Positions 38,507-46,708 of a stretch of DNA of 64,000 nt are shown here, one piece after another. The notes under the pieces are model-generated. The model did no database searches. It was given only the letters and a program-made list of their open reading frames with translations, and was not told where the DNA came from. This DNA is from Solidesulfovibrio sp. (GTDB taxonomy: Bacteria > Desulfobacterota > Desulfovibrionia > Desulfovibrionales > Desulfovibrionaceae). Each line of letters opens with the position of its first letter. Positions within the stretch are counted from its first letter, which is position 1. Both the position numbers and the translations under genes were made by a program. The DNA is taken from NCBI RefSeq assembly GCF_038562415.1, contig NZ_JBCFBA010000004.1:168420-232419 (forward strand). The letters are read 5' to 3'.

Positions 38507-39241
38507 ATGCTCGTCGCCTTTCCCCAGGCCCTGGCCGCCCATGCCCGGGGCATCCGTTTCGCCCTGGCCAACAAGGGGTATCTGCTTCTTGTCGCCGTGC
38601 CCTTCGGGCTGACCCTGGTGCTGTACCTCGCCGGCTTCGGCCTGCTGGCGGCCTGGGGAGACCGGCTGACGGCCCTGGCCTGGTCGCCCGAGGCCGCCGG
38701 TTCGGGCGGCCTGCTCGGGGCGCTCTACTGGCTGTACGCCCATGTGGCCAAGTACCTGCTGTACCTGCTGACCATGGTCCTCATGTATTTTCTGTTCATG
38801 GTCACGGCCAACATCCTGGCTTCGCCGCTGTACGACGGCATCGCCGGGCGCATGCTCGCCCGGGCCAGGGGGGCGGCCGGCCGGGAGAACCCCCTGGCCT
38901 GGTGGCGCATCATGGGCGAGGAAGTCAAAAAGGCCGTGTTCGTGGCCGCGCTGCCGGTGCTGCTCGTCTTCGTGCCGGTGGCCGGCCAGTTGCTGGCCCC
39001 GCTCGCCGCCGCCGGCCTGCTCGCCTTCGACTTCCTGGACTTCGCCTTTTGCCGCGACGAACCCCGTTTCGCGGTCAGGCTGCGCCGGGCGGCCGCCCAG
39101 CCTCTGACCCTGCTTGGTTTCGGCCTGCCGCTGCTCGTCCCGATTCTCAACATTGTGCTTTTCCCGTTCGCCATCTGCGGCGCGACCCTGCTCTATTTGG
39201 ACACCTTGGGCCGCGCCGAGGGTCGTCCCGACAGCAAATGA
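38507..39241 (+). CDS. CysZ/EI24-like membrane protein
   Basis: The 244 residues start after GCGGAGGA. Hydrophobic segments YLLLVAVPFGLTLVLYLAGF, LYLLTMVLMYFLFMVTANIL, FVAALPVLLVFVPVAG and LPLLVPILNIVLFPFAICGA and the ASPLYDGIAGR motif fit the EI24 (CysZ) family. CysZ of E. coli takes up sulfate; whether this protein does so in a sulfate reducer is untested. Confidence 0.75.
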   Translation: MLVAFPQALAAHARGIRFALANKGYLLLVAVPFGLTLVLYLAGFGLLAAWGDRLTALAWSPEAAGSGGLLGALYWLYAHVAKYLLYLLTMVLMYFLFMVTANILASPLYDGIAGRMLARARGAAGRENPLAWWRIMGEEVKKAVFVAALPVLLVFVPVAGQLLAPLAAAGLLAFDFLDFAFCRDEPRFAVRLRRAAAQPLTLLGFGLPLLVPILNIVLFPFAICGATLLYLDTLGRAEGRPDSK

Positions 39242-39360
39242 CATTTCTGCAACATCACGTGCCCGTCGCGTTCGGCCGGTCCGTTTTCGGCTATAGGTCC
39301 GGGCACGCCCACGGCACCCCGCCACGGGCCAAGCCCCCCCAGCGAAAGGACCTCCGCCCC

Positions 39361-39417
39361 ATGGCGCAACTGCCCGCTCACCGCCGCGACGCGCTTCCCC
39401 GGAGCCCGGCCGCATGA
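39361..39417 (+). CDS. Possible 18-residue leader peptide of kup
   Basis: An ORF encoding MAQLPAHRRDALPRSPAA has AAAGGA ten bases upstream, while kup itself has no good ribosome site. Its TGA overlaps the kup ATG as ATGA, a typical termination-reinitiation junction. The overlap may also be chance in a GC-rich region. Confidence 0.4.
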   Translation: MAQLPAHRRDALPRSPAA

Positions 39418-41306
39418 CCGCCCAAGGCCAGCACAACCCGAGATCCGCGTCCCGTACCGCCGCCCTGGCCTTCGGCGCCCTGGGCGTGGTCTACGGCGAC
39501 ATCGGCACCAGCCCCCTGTACGCCATCAAGGAATGCTTCCACGGCCTGCACGCCATCGCCGTGACCCCGGAAAACGTCCTGGGCGTGCTGTCGCTGATCT
39601 TCTGGTCCCTGACCATGGTCATCACCATCAAGTACGTGCTGTTCATCACCGCCGCCGACAACCGGGGGGAAGGCGGCATCTTCGCCCTCATCGAGCTTCT
39701 GCCCAAGGACCGGGGGCATCGCCATGTCCGGGCCACCTTGGCCTTTCTGGGGCTGATCGGCGCGGGGCTGCTCTACGGCGACGGGGTCATCACGCCGGCC
39801 ATCTCGGTGCTGTCCGCCGTGGAGGGCTTAAACGTGGCCACCAGCGCCGCCGAGCCGCTGGTCGTGCCCATCACCTGCCTGATCCTGTTCGGCCTGTTCA
39901 TGGTCCAGCGCCGGGGCACCCACGGCATCGGCAAGGTCTTCGGCCCGGTGATGCTCGTCTGGTTCTCGGTGCTGGCGGTGCTGGGGCTCAAGGAGATCCT
40001 GGCCGCCCCCCAGGTGCTTGGCGCCGTCAACCCCTGGCACGCCGTGGATTTTTTCCAGCGAAACCACCTGCACGGCATGGTGGTCCTCGGCGCCGTGGTG
40101 TTGTGCATCACCGGCGGCGAGGCGCTCTACGCCGACCTGGGGCATTTCGGCCGCCGCCCCATCCAGCTCTCCTGGCTCATCATCGTCTTCCCCTGCCTGG
40201 TGCTCAACTATTTCGGCCAGGGCGCCGGGCTGCTGCTCGACCCGTCCATCGCGGCCAACCCCTTCTACAGCCTGGTGCCCGACGCGCTGCTCTACCCCAT
40301 GGCCGCCCTGTCCACGGCGGCCACGGTCATCGCCTCCCAGGCGCTCATTTCCGGCGTGTTTTCGCTGACCCGCCAGGCCATCCAGCTCGGCTGCTGCCCG
40401 CGGCTGCGCATCGTGCACACCTCCAGCGCCATGGAGGGCCAGATCTACATCCCCGAGGTCAATTTCGCCCTCATGTGGGCCTGCATCGGCCTGACCGTGG
40501 CCTTCCAGGAATCGAGCCGCCTGGCCGCCGCCTACGGCATCGCCGTCACGGCCACCATGGGCATCACCTCCATCCTCTATTTCTTCGTGGCCCATTGGAC
40601 CTGGAAGCAGTCGCTGGCCCGCTGCCTGGCGCCGGTGCTCGTCTTTCTGGCCTTCGACCTGGCCTTTTTCGGCGCCAACCTGCTCAAGGTCGCCGACGGC
40701 GGCTGGTTCACCCTGCTCATCGCCGCCCTGGTCGTCTTGGCCATGGCCACCTGGCAGGACGGCCGCAAGGCCCTGCGCGACCTGTCCATGGCCGCCACGG
40801 TGCCGCTGCGCACCTTCCTCCAGGAGATCGCCACCCGCAATCCCCTCCGCGTGCCCGGCACGGCGGTCTTCATGTCCCTGTCGCCCCAGGGCACGCCCGT
40901 GACCTTGCTGCACCACTACAAGCACAACAAGGTCTTCCACGACAGCGTGGTCATCCTGACCATCACCGCCGCCGACACGCCCACCGTGCCCGAGGCCGAC
41001 CGCCTGGACATCCACGACCTGGGCTCGGGCTTTTTCCGGATCGTGGCCCGCTACGGCTTCATGGAGACGCCCGACGTGCCGGACATCATGGCCCGGGCCC
41101 GGGAGACGGGCATTCCCATCGATCCGCCGGCCGACACCACCTTTTTCCTGGGCCGCGAGAGCCTGCTCACCACGGGCAAATCCAAGCTGGCCGGATTTCG
41201 CAAGTCGCTTTTCGCGCTCATGTCCCGCAACGCCCGTCCGGCCACGGCCTATTTCGGCCTGCCGCCGGGGCGGGTGGTGGAACTGGGCGTGCAGGTCGAG
41301 CTGTGA
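39414..41306 (+). CDS. kup: Kup-type potassium transporter
   Basis: Low-affinity K+/H+ symporter of the KUP/HAK family, 630 residues, about 12 membrane helices and a soluble C-terminal domain. The N-terminal signature LGVVYGDIGTSPLYAIKE is intact, as are GEGGIFALIELLP and LLYGDGVITPAISVLSA. The ATG lacks a Shine-Dalgarno of its own and overlaps the stop of a short upstream ORF. An alternative is an in-frame start further upstream, for which I see no support. Confidence 0.93.
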   Translation: MTAQGQHNPRSASRTAALAFGALGVVYGDIGTSPLYAIKECFHGLHAIAVTPENVLGVLSLIFWSLTMVITIKYVLFITAADNRGEGGIFALIELLPKDRGHRHVRATLAFLGLIGAGLLYGDGVITPAISVLSAVEGLNVATSAAEPLVVPITCLILFGLFMVQRRGTHGIGKVFGPVMLVWFSVLAVLGLKEILAAPQVLGAVNPWHAVDFFQRNHLHGMVVLGAVVLCITGGEALYADLGHFGRRPIQLSWLIIVFPCLVLNYFGQGAGLLLDPSIAANPFYSLVPDALLYPMAALSTAATVIASQALISGVFSLTRQAIQLGCCPRLRIVHTSSAMEGQIYIPEVNFALMWACIGLTVAFQESSRLAAAYGIAVTATMGITSILYFFVAHWTWKQSLARCLAPVLVFLAFDLAFFGANLLKVADGGWFTLLIAALVVLAMATWQDGRKALRDLSMAATVPLRTFLQEIATRNPLRVPGTAVFMSLSPQGTPVTLLHHYKHNKVFHDSVVILTITAADTPTVPEADRLDIHDLGSGFFRIVARYGFMETPDVPDIMARARETGIPIDPPADTTFFLGRESLLTTGKSKLAGFRKSLFALMSRNARPATAYFGLPPGRVVELGVQVEL

Positions 41307-41429
41307 GGCCGTGCCCGGCCGCCCCATCCGCCCCGGCCCCTTGACCCGGGGCGCTTCCTGCCGTAACCGCAAGGCGCGGCGCACGCCACGATCCGCAATT
41401 TCCCCCCGCCGCCGGCACCCGAGGAGCGC

Positions 41430-42671
41430 ATGACCGATACGCCCGACAACACTGCCCTGACGCCCGACGACGCCGCCAAGGCGTCCGCTTCCCCCGTCGA
41501 TGCCGCCCGAAAGACGGCCGCTCCCGCCGACAACGCCGCCCGGACGGCCGCCCCGGAGGCCCCGGGCGACGTTCCGGCCCCGGCCCAGGCCCCGGCGCAA
41601 AGCGAGACCCCGGCCCCGGGCGACGTTCCAGCCCCGGGCGACGTTCCAGCCCCGGGCGAGGCCTCGGCCCACGGGGACAGCCAGACGCCAGGCGAGGCCC
41701 CGGCCGTGGTCGACGACGCCGCGCCGCCCCAGGCACCGCCGCCACCGCCGCCCGGCCCGGCCAGCGGCGACATGAAGGAAGCGCCGCTGCTGGAGCACCT
41801 CGTCGAACTGCGCACGCGCCTGGTGCGCTGCCTCATCGCCGTGGGCGTCGGGTTCGCCGCCTGCTACGCCTTCGCCGAACGCCTGCTCGGCATCCTGCTC
41901 AAGCCCCTGATGGACGTCATGCCCGGCGGCAGCAAGCTCATCGCCACGAGCCTGCCGGAGACGTTTTTCACGGTCATGAAGCTGGCCCTGGTGGCCGGCG
42001 CCTTCGCGGCCAGCCCCTTCATCTTCTACCAGCTGTGGCAGTTCGTGGCGCCGGGGCTGTACAAGGAAGAACGCAAGATCATCATCCCCGTGGCCGTTTC
42101 CTCGGCCGTGTGTTTCGTCGGCGGCGCGCTGTTCGGCTACTTCGTGGTCTTTCCTTTCGGCTTCAAGTTCTTCGTCGACTACGCCTCGGACTACATCACG
42201 GTCATGCCGACGATCAGCGCCTATTTCTCGCTGGCCGTCACCCTCCTTTTCGCCTTCGGCCTCATCTTCGAGCTGCCGGTTTTCATTTTCTTCATGACGA
42301 GCCTGGGCCTCGTGACCACCAAGACCCTGCGCAAGTTCCGGCGCTGGGCCATCCTTTTAAGCTTCATCGTGGCCGCCATCCTGACGCCCACGCCCGACGC
42401 CGTGAACCAGATGCTCATGGCCGGCCCCATGATCGTCCTGTACGAGCTCGGCATCTGGGTGTCGTGGTTCGTGGACAAATCCCGCAAGGAAGAAAAGGCG
42501 GCCAGGGCCGCCGCCAAGGAAGCGGAAGAAACGGCGAAACATCCCGCCCCGGAGGGCGGCGCGCCACAGGCGGCGGCGCAAAAAGCCGAGACGCCCCGGA
42601 CGGAAACGGAAGCGGCCGAGGCGGCGAAGTCCGATCCCGCCGCGTCCGACACCGATTCCCGGGCCGGCTAG
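41430..42671 (+). CDS. tatC: Twin-arginine translocase subunit TatC with long N-terminal tail
   Basis: Receptor subunit that binds twin-arginine signals. Residues about 115-345 are a normal TatC: LLEHLVELRTRLVRCLIAV, ETFFTVMKLALVAG, FYQLWQFVAPGLYKEER and TPTPDAVNQMLMAGPM. About 110 Pro/Ala/Asp-rich residues precede it, coded partly by an 18-bp tandem repeat (GDVPAP units), and an Ala/Glu/Lys-rich tail of about 70 residues follows. Most TatC proteins are near 250 residues. The Met before KEAPLLEHL could be an alternative start, but the frame is open and free of stops to the ATG at 41430. A strong terminator follows. Confidence 0.93.
   Translation: MTDTPDNTALTPDDAAKASASPVDAARKTAAPADNAARTAAPEAPGDVPAPAQAPAQSETPAPGDVPAPGDVPAPGEASAHGDSQTPGEAPAVVDDAAPPQAPPPPPPGPASGDMKEAPLLEHLVELRTRLVRCLIAVGVGFAACYAFAERLLGILLKPLMDVMPGGSKLIATSLPETFFTVMKLALVAGAFAASPFIFYQLWQFVAPGLYKEERKIIIPVAVSSAVCFVGGALFGYFVVFPFGFKFFVDYASDYITVMPTISAYFSLAVTLLFAFGLIFELPVFIFFMTSLGLVTTKTLRKFRRWAILLSFIVAAILTPTPDAVNQMLMAGPMIVLYELGIWVSWFVDKSRKEEKAARAAAKEAEETAKHPAPEGGAPQAAAQKAETPRTETEAAEAAKSDPAASDTDSRAG
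41560..41659 (+). repeat. 18-bp tandem repeat inside tatC
   Basis: Units CCCCGGGCGACGTTCCAG occur at 41614-41631 and 41632-41649, with a partial third at 41650 and a near-identical one at 41560-41577. They encode GDVPAP units and, being a multiple of three, can vary in number without breaking the frame. Confidence 0.9.
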
Positions 42672-42719
42672 CGCCGGCCCGGACGGACGGTCCCCGGCGG
42701 GCCGAAAGCGACTATCACG

Positions 42720-42769
42720 CGGCCGCATTCCCAATGATTCGAGGCTGTTTTGGGAATGCGGCCGTTTTT
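42720..42769 (+). terminator. Intrinsic terminator after tatC
   Basis: A perfect 15-bp stem (42720-42734 with 42750-42764), a 15-base loop and five Ts. Confidence 0.93.
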
Positions 42770-43191
42770 GTCGGGGCCGATGAAGCCGGCCTTCCCCGCC
42801 CCGTCCCGCCAGCCGACGCCGCCCCCGCGCCTTGACAAGGCCTGCCTTTCAAGGCATAGGTAGGCTAGAGGCGACGGCCGCCGCCCTCCGTCAGGCGCCG
42901 CACCGTTTCCGCCCGGGCAAAGCGCGATCGTGACGCGCCATCTGGCCCGGGCCGGGTGACCCTGTCTTTCACGCGGCCGCCTCGCTTCGCCAACGACTGC
43001 ATGTCGTTTCGTCCCGCCGTCGGCTGTCGGCGACCGGGACACGACCTCTCGCCACGCGAGCCACTCCACCAAGCGGACGACCGAGACGGCCAGGCACGGC
43101 CTGGCTCATAAGGCCCCACCGCCCACGATACGCGTCCCCTCCGGACGCCGGCGCACCGGCCCCCTCGTCGTCTCGAAGCCATGGAGCGACG
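42770..43191 (+). promoter_or_regulatory. Promoter candidate and long untranslated leader
   Basis: TTGACA (42832-42837) is followed after 17 bases by CATAGG (42855-42860). If used, the lipoprotein gene at 43192 has a leader of about 325 bases with no coding sequence that I can see. Apart from a few short GC-rich hairpins I see no known RNA element. Confidence 0.4.
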
Positions 43192-43686
43192 ATGCGAAAC
43201 GCCCATATGCTGCTGCCCACCGTGACGCTGCTCGTCATGGCCTTTGCCATGCCCGGCTGCGCCGGCACCAAGACGACCAAGGCCGCCCCCGCCCAGACCG
43301 CCGCCGCGCCCGACACCCTGGACCGACTGGCCGAACCGGATTTCCTGTTCACCGGCAAGGGCAAGCGCCCCGGCAATTCCCTGCGGGTCAAGGCCCTGGC
43401 CTATACCGCCTGCTCGGTGGGCAAAAAGAAGTCCAAACGCGCGCCGCGCGGCGCCTGGGGCGACGTCCTGACCGAGGAGGTCAACGCCGTGGCCGTTTCG
43501 CCGGACCTGCTGGACATGGGCCTGGACCGGGGCGACCTCATCCGCATCGAAGGCCTGCCCGGCCAGTACAAGGTCCTCGACGTCATGCACGGCCGCCACG
43601 ACAAGACCATCGACATCTTCTACGGCGACGACCGCTGCGGCGCCATGCAGTGGGGCAGGCGCACCCTGACCATCACCTGGCAGTAG
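43192..43686 (+). CDS. 3D-domain (RlpA-like) lipoprotein
   Basis: The 164 residues have a lipoprotein signal with lipobox AMPGC (Cys about residue 23) and a C-terminal 3D/double-psi barrel: VNAVAVSPDLLDMGLDRGD, IEGLPGQYKVLDVM, KTIDIFYG and AMQWGRRTLTITW. 3D domains occur in peptidoglycan-acting proteins. It would sit in the envelope facing the periplasm. The catalytic aspartates typical of lytic 3D enzymes seem present in VLDVM and TIDIF, but activity is unproven. Confidence 0.8.
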   Translation: MRNAHMLLPTVTLLVMAFAMPGCAGTKTTKAAPAQTAAAPDTLDRLAEPDFLFTGKGKRPGNSLRVKALAYTACSVGKKKSKRAPRGAWGDVLTEEVNAVAVSPDLLDMGLDRGDLIRIEGLPGQYKVLDVMHGRHDKTIDIFYGDDRCGAMQWGRRTLTITWQ

Positions 43687-43702
43687 CGCCGGGCCGGCGA
43701 CG

Positions 43703-43903
43703 CTAGGGCAGCACTTCCACCAGCACGTAGCGGGCCACGAACCCCAGGGCGTAGACGCACACCAGCACCAGAAAAAACGCCTTGAAAAGCCCTCGGCCAC
43801 CGCGTCCCTCGGCCGCCCGGGACAGGGCGAAGGCGACGACCACGGCGACGAGCAGCCCGAATCCCAGCGCCAAAGCCACCTTGAGCAGCGAAACATCCGC
43901 CAT
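43703..43903 (-). CDS. Small two-span membrane protein (66 aa)
   Basis: From MADVSLLK, with GGGGAA upstream, two hydrophobic segments (VALALGFGLLVAVVVAFAL and FKAFFLVLVCVYALGFVARY) flank a short basic loop (SRAAEGRGGR). Function unknown. It converges with the lipoprotein gene and lies 122 bases downstream of citrate synthase on the same strand. Confidence 0.6.
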   Translation of the reverse strand: MADVSLLKVALALGFGLLVAVVVAFALSRAAEGRGGRGLFKAFFLVLVCVYALGFVARYVLVEVLP

Positions 43904-44025
43904 GTCCGTTCCCCGGGAGCGCCCTGGTGCCGTGCCCCGGCAGGCCGCCGGAGGCCTTTGGGGGGCACGGCCTTCACGCCCTGGTTTCGAAAAAGTCGCC
44001 GGCCTCTTTCCCCTGTCGTGACGAT

Positions 44026-45312
44026 CTAGCGCTGGTCGAGCGGCACGTAGGGCCGGCGCGGCGGGCCGGTATAGATCTGGCGCGGCCGGTGGATGCGGGT
44101 GGTGGGGTCGCGGTTTTCCTCGCGCCAGTGGGCGATCCAGCCCGGCATGCGGCCGATGGCGAACATGACCGGGAACATGTTGACCGGAATGCCCAGGGCC
44201 CGCAGGATGATGCCCGAATAGAAGTCCACGTTGGGGTAGAGCTTGCGGCTCTTGAAGTAGTCGTCGGACAGGGCCGCCTCCTCCAGCTCCAGGGCGACGT
44301 CCATGAGCGGATCGCTCTTGCCCGACTGGAAGACCAGGTCGTGGGCGGCCTTCTTGAGCACCTTGGCCCGGGGGTCGAAGTTCTTGTAGACCCGGTGGCC
44401 AAATCCCATGAGCCGGCGTTCCCTGCGCTTGACCAGGTCCAGGAAGGATTTGACCTTGTGCTTGCCGGCCAGGATCTGTTCCAGCATCTCGATGACCGCC
44501 GCGTTGGCCCCGCCGTGCAGCCGTCCCCACAGGGCGCAGATGCCCGAGGACACGCTGGCGAAGAGGTTGGCCTGGGTGGAGCCGACCATGCGCACCGTGG
44601 AACAGGAGCAATTCTGCTCGTGGTCGGCGTGGACCACCAGAAACAGCGACAGGGCGGCCACGGCCTGGGGGGTGGCCTCGAAGTCGCGGTTGGGCACGGA
44701 AAACATCATGTGCAGGAAGTTGCGGCAATAGCTCAGGTTGGGGTCCGGGTACATGAAGGGCAGGCCGCGCGACTTGCGGTAGCTGAAGGCGGCGATGGTG
44801 CGCACCTTGCTCACCAGCTTGGCCACGGCCATGACGAACTCGTCCATGCTCTGGATTTCCAGCAGCTCCGGGTGGTAGTTGCCCAGGGAATTGATGACGG
44901 CCGACAGAATGGCCATCGGCTGGCCGCCCGGCTGGAACCCGTCGAAATGGTGGAGCAATCCTTCGTGCAGGAGCTCATGCTCGGACAAGAGCACGCGGAA
45001 GTCCGAACGTTCTTCGGAAGTCGGCAGCTTGCCGAAGATGAGCAGCATGGCCGTTTCGATAAACGAGCTCTTTTCGGCCAACTGCTCGATGGGGATGCCG
45101 CGGTAGCGCAGGATGCCTTTTTCGCCGTCGACGAAGGTGATGCCCGACAGGCAGGAGCCGGTGTTGGCGTAGCCCGGGTCGAAGGTCAGCAGCCCCGCCT
45201 CTTTTTCCAGGGACGTGACGTCGATGCCGACCTCGCCCTCGCTGCCGACGGTCACGGGCAGGTGCAGGGTTTTGTCGCCGTAGGTCAGTGTGGCGGTCTT
45301 GACTTCGCGCAT
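44026..45312 (-). CDS. gltA: Citrate synthase (GltA type)
   Basis: Condenses acetyl-CoA with oxaloacetate; the 428 residues match the bacterial hexameric type II length. Active-site segments are seen: VVHADHEQNCSCSTVRM (His), LHGGANAAVIEML (His) and MGFGHRVYKNFDPRAK (His/Arg), with Asp further on. GAGGAG precedes the start. A possible -10 (TATACT on the minus strand, 45390-45395) lies about 78 bases upstream. Some Desulfovibrio have only a Re-type synthase, so this Si-type gene is worth noting. Confidence 0.95.
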   Translation of the reverse strand: MREVKTATLTYGDKTLHLPVTVGSEGEVGIDVTSLEKEAGLLTFDPGYANTGSCLSGITFVDGEKGILRYRGIPIEQLAEKSSFIETAMLLIFGKLPTSEERSDFRVLLSEHELLHEGLLHHFDGFQPGGQPMAILSAVINSLGNYHPELLEIQSMDEFVMAVAKLVSKVRTIAAFSYRKSRGLPFMYPDPNLSYCRNFLHMMFSVPNRDFEATPQAVAALSLFLVVHADHEQNCSCSTVRMVGSTQANLFASVSSGICALWGRLHGGANAAVIEMLEQILAGKHKVKSFLDLVKRRERRLMGFGHRVYKNFDPRAKVLKKAAHDLVFQSGKSDPLMDVALELEEAALSDDYFKSRKLYPNVDFYSGIILRALGIPVNMFPVMFAIGRMPGWIAHWREENRDPTTRIHRPRQIYTGPPRRPYVPLDQR

Positions 45313-45445
45313 GGGACTCCTCGTATCGGCTGGGAGGGAGAACGGCCGCAAGCGGCGCGGCGGTTGGGATGCCGAATTGCCTCGGGGGCAGTATAGAAAA
45401 AAAATTCGGCCTTGTCTGCATGTTGCGCGGCGGCCCTGCGGCGGA

Positions 45446-46318
45446 TCAGGCCCAGGGCATCTGGCGCCAATCCAACACCGCGGGAATGTGGCCGTGCTGG
45501 CGGGCCAGCAGTTCCAGCGGAGCCAGGGCCAGGCCGGCCACTTCCGGCGCGTAGTCGGCCAGGGCGTCCTCCACCAGTTCGGCCAGGTAGTGGTTGCAGC
45601 GGCGGCAGGCCACCACCCGTTCGCCGTCGAAGCCCGGCACGGCGTAGACCTGGGCCGACGGTCCCGGGGCCTCGCAAAACGGGCACTCCGGGCGGGAAAA
45701 CCGCCAGGCCGTGGCGCACGACGAGCAGATCATGCGCACCCCGCCGCCGTCGCGGCGGGCATGGCCGGGCCAGGCCCCGCACACCGGGCAGTAGCCCCGG
45801 TTCCAGGCCGCCTCGGCCACGAGCGGCCCCAGCCGCCTGCCCCGGGCCATGGCCAGGGGCGTGGCCAGTTGCACCCCCCAAAAGGCCAGCACCCGCTCGT
45901 CGACGCCCAGGGGATGGGCCAGCGCGGCCACCGCCCGGCGCCGGTCCCGCAACGTCTCGCCCACCACCCGGGCGGCGAAGGCCGCGTCGGCCAGGGCCGC
46001 CCGGCCGATGGCCGCCAGGTCCGGGCGCACCTCGCGAAACCCGCTGCTTATGGCCGGCTGGAGCACCTCCACGGCCCGCTCCAAATCCGCCGGCAAAACG
46101 GCCAGTTCGTCGCGCGGCTCCAGGCAGGCCCCCTGGGACAGGCGCATGGGGTCGGGGCGCGGCCCGGGCAGGGAGGCCCCGGCGCAGCGCAGCACGTCGA
46201 CCAGGGGGGCGCGGGCGAACAAAAGCCCCAGAAAGGGATCGACAAAGGCCCGGACATGGGGCCGTTCCCGGCGCAGGCGGCCGACATCCTCGGCCAGTGA
46301 GGCGGTGGTTGCATCCAT
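45446..46318 (-). CDS. FdhE-like formate dehydrogenase accessory protein
   Basis: The 290 residues from MDATTASLAED (GGGAGAG upstream) end in four CxxC pairs: CPVCGAWPG, CSSCATAWRF, CPFCEA and CRRCNHYL, the rubredoxin-like layout of FdhE. FdhE binds formate dehydrogenase on the cytoplasmic side and is thought to aid its maturation before Tat export. It is a paralogue of the FdhE at 50623 and is divergent from the fdhAB operon across 390 bases. Which is dedicated to this enzyme is not clear. Confidence 0.8.
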   Translation of the reverse strand: MDATTASLAEDVGRLRRERPHVRAFVDPFLGLLFARAPLVDVLRCAGASLPGPRPDPMRLSQGACLEPRDELAVLPADLERAVEVLQPAISSGFREVRPDLAAIGRAALADAAFAARVVGETLRDRRRAVAALAHPLGVDERVLAFWGVQLATPLAMARGRRLGPLVAEAAWNRGYCPVCGAWPGHARRDGGGVRMICSSCATAWRFSRPECPFCEAPGPSAQVYAVPGFDGERVVACRRCNHYLAELVEDALADYAPEVAGLALAPLELLARQHGHIPAVLDWRQMPWA

Positions 46319-46708
46319 GGCGACGACTCTCCCCGTGCGTGCCCCGCCCGGGCCCGAGGCGGCCCGGCCAGGACGCGGCGATGCCCCTCCCGGGCGCATC
46401 TGGCGTGCCAACAATCGCCCCGGGCGTCAACCGGGGGGCAGGATTGGCCGGGCACACGGTTTCCGGACGCGCCGCGGGAAAATATTCTTGTATTTAAACT
46501 AGCTTAACTTCGCCTTACGGCAAAAACCCTCCCCAGAAGGGTCTTTTTCTTGGAAAAACCGTGCCTGTTAGTGCCAACGCTCAAGCAATTCGGATTCCTT
46601 TGACCCCCTCTGTCCGGTTTTCCTAATAAGTAGTGTGCCTGATTCGACATAAGTCCGGCTCCACACGCAAGGGCGCCTGGGGCTGGGGAACCGGAAAAAG
46701 GAGGCGGT
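46319..46708. promoter_or_regulatory. Divergent control region of fdhE-like and fdhA genes
   Basis: The right half (46480-46640) is relatively AT-rich and likely holds the fdhA promoter. A weak hairpin, ACCCT/AGGGT at 46526-46542, is flanked by A4 and T5 (46522-46548) and could act as a two-way terminator, though no gene on either strand reads into it. A strong AAAGGAGG precedes the fdhA ATG. No clear sigma54 site fits the standard spacing, and I see no molybdenum-cofactor riboswitch. Confidence 0.4.

Noticed and set aside
46560..46600. Sigma54 promoter near the fdh genes
   Set aside because: A TTGGCAC stretch exists on the minus strand, but the GC of the -12 element is at the wrong spacing and the position suits no start codon well.
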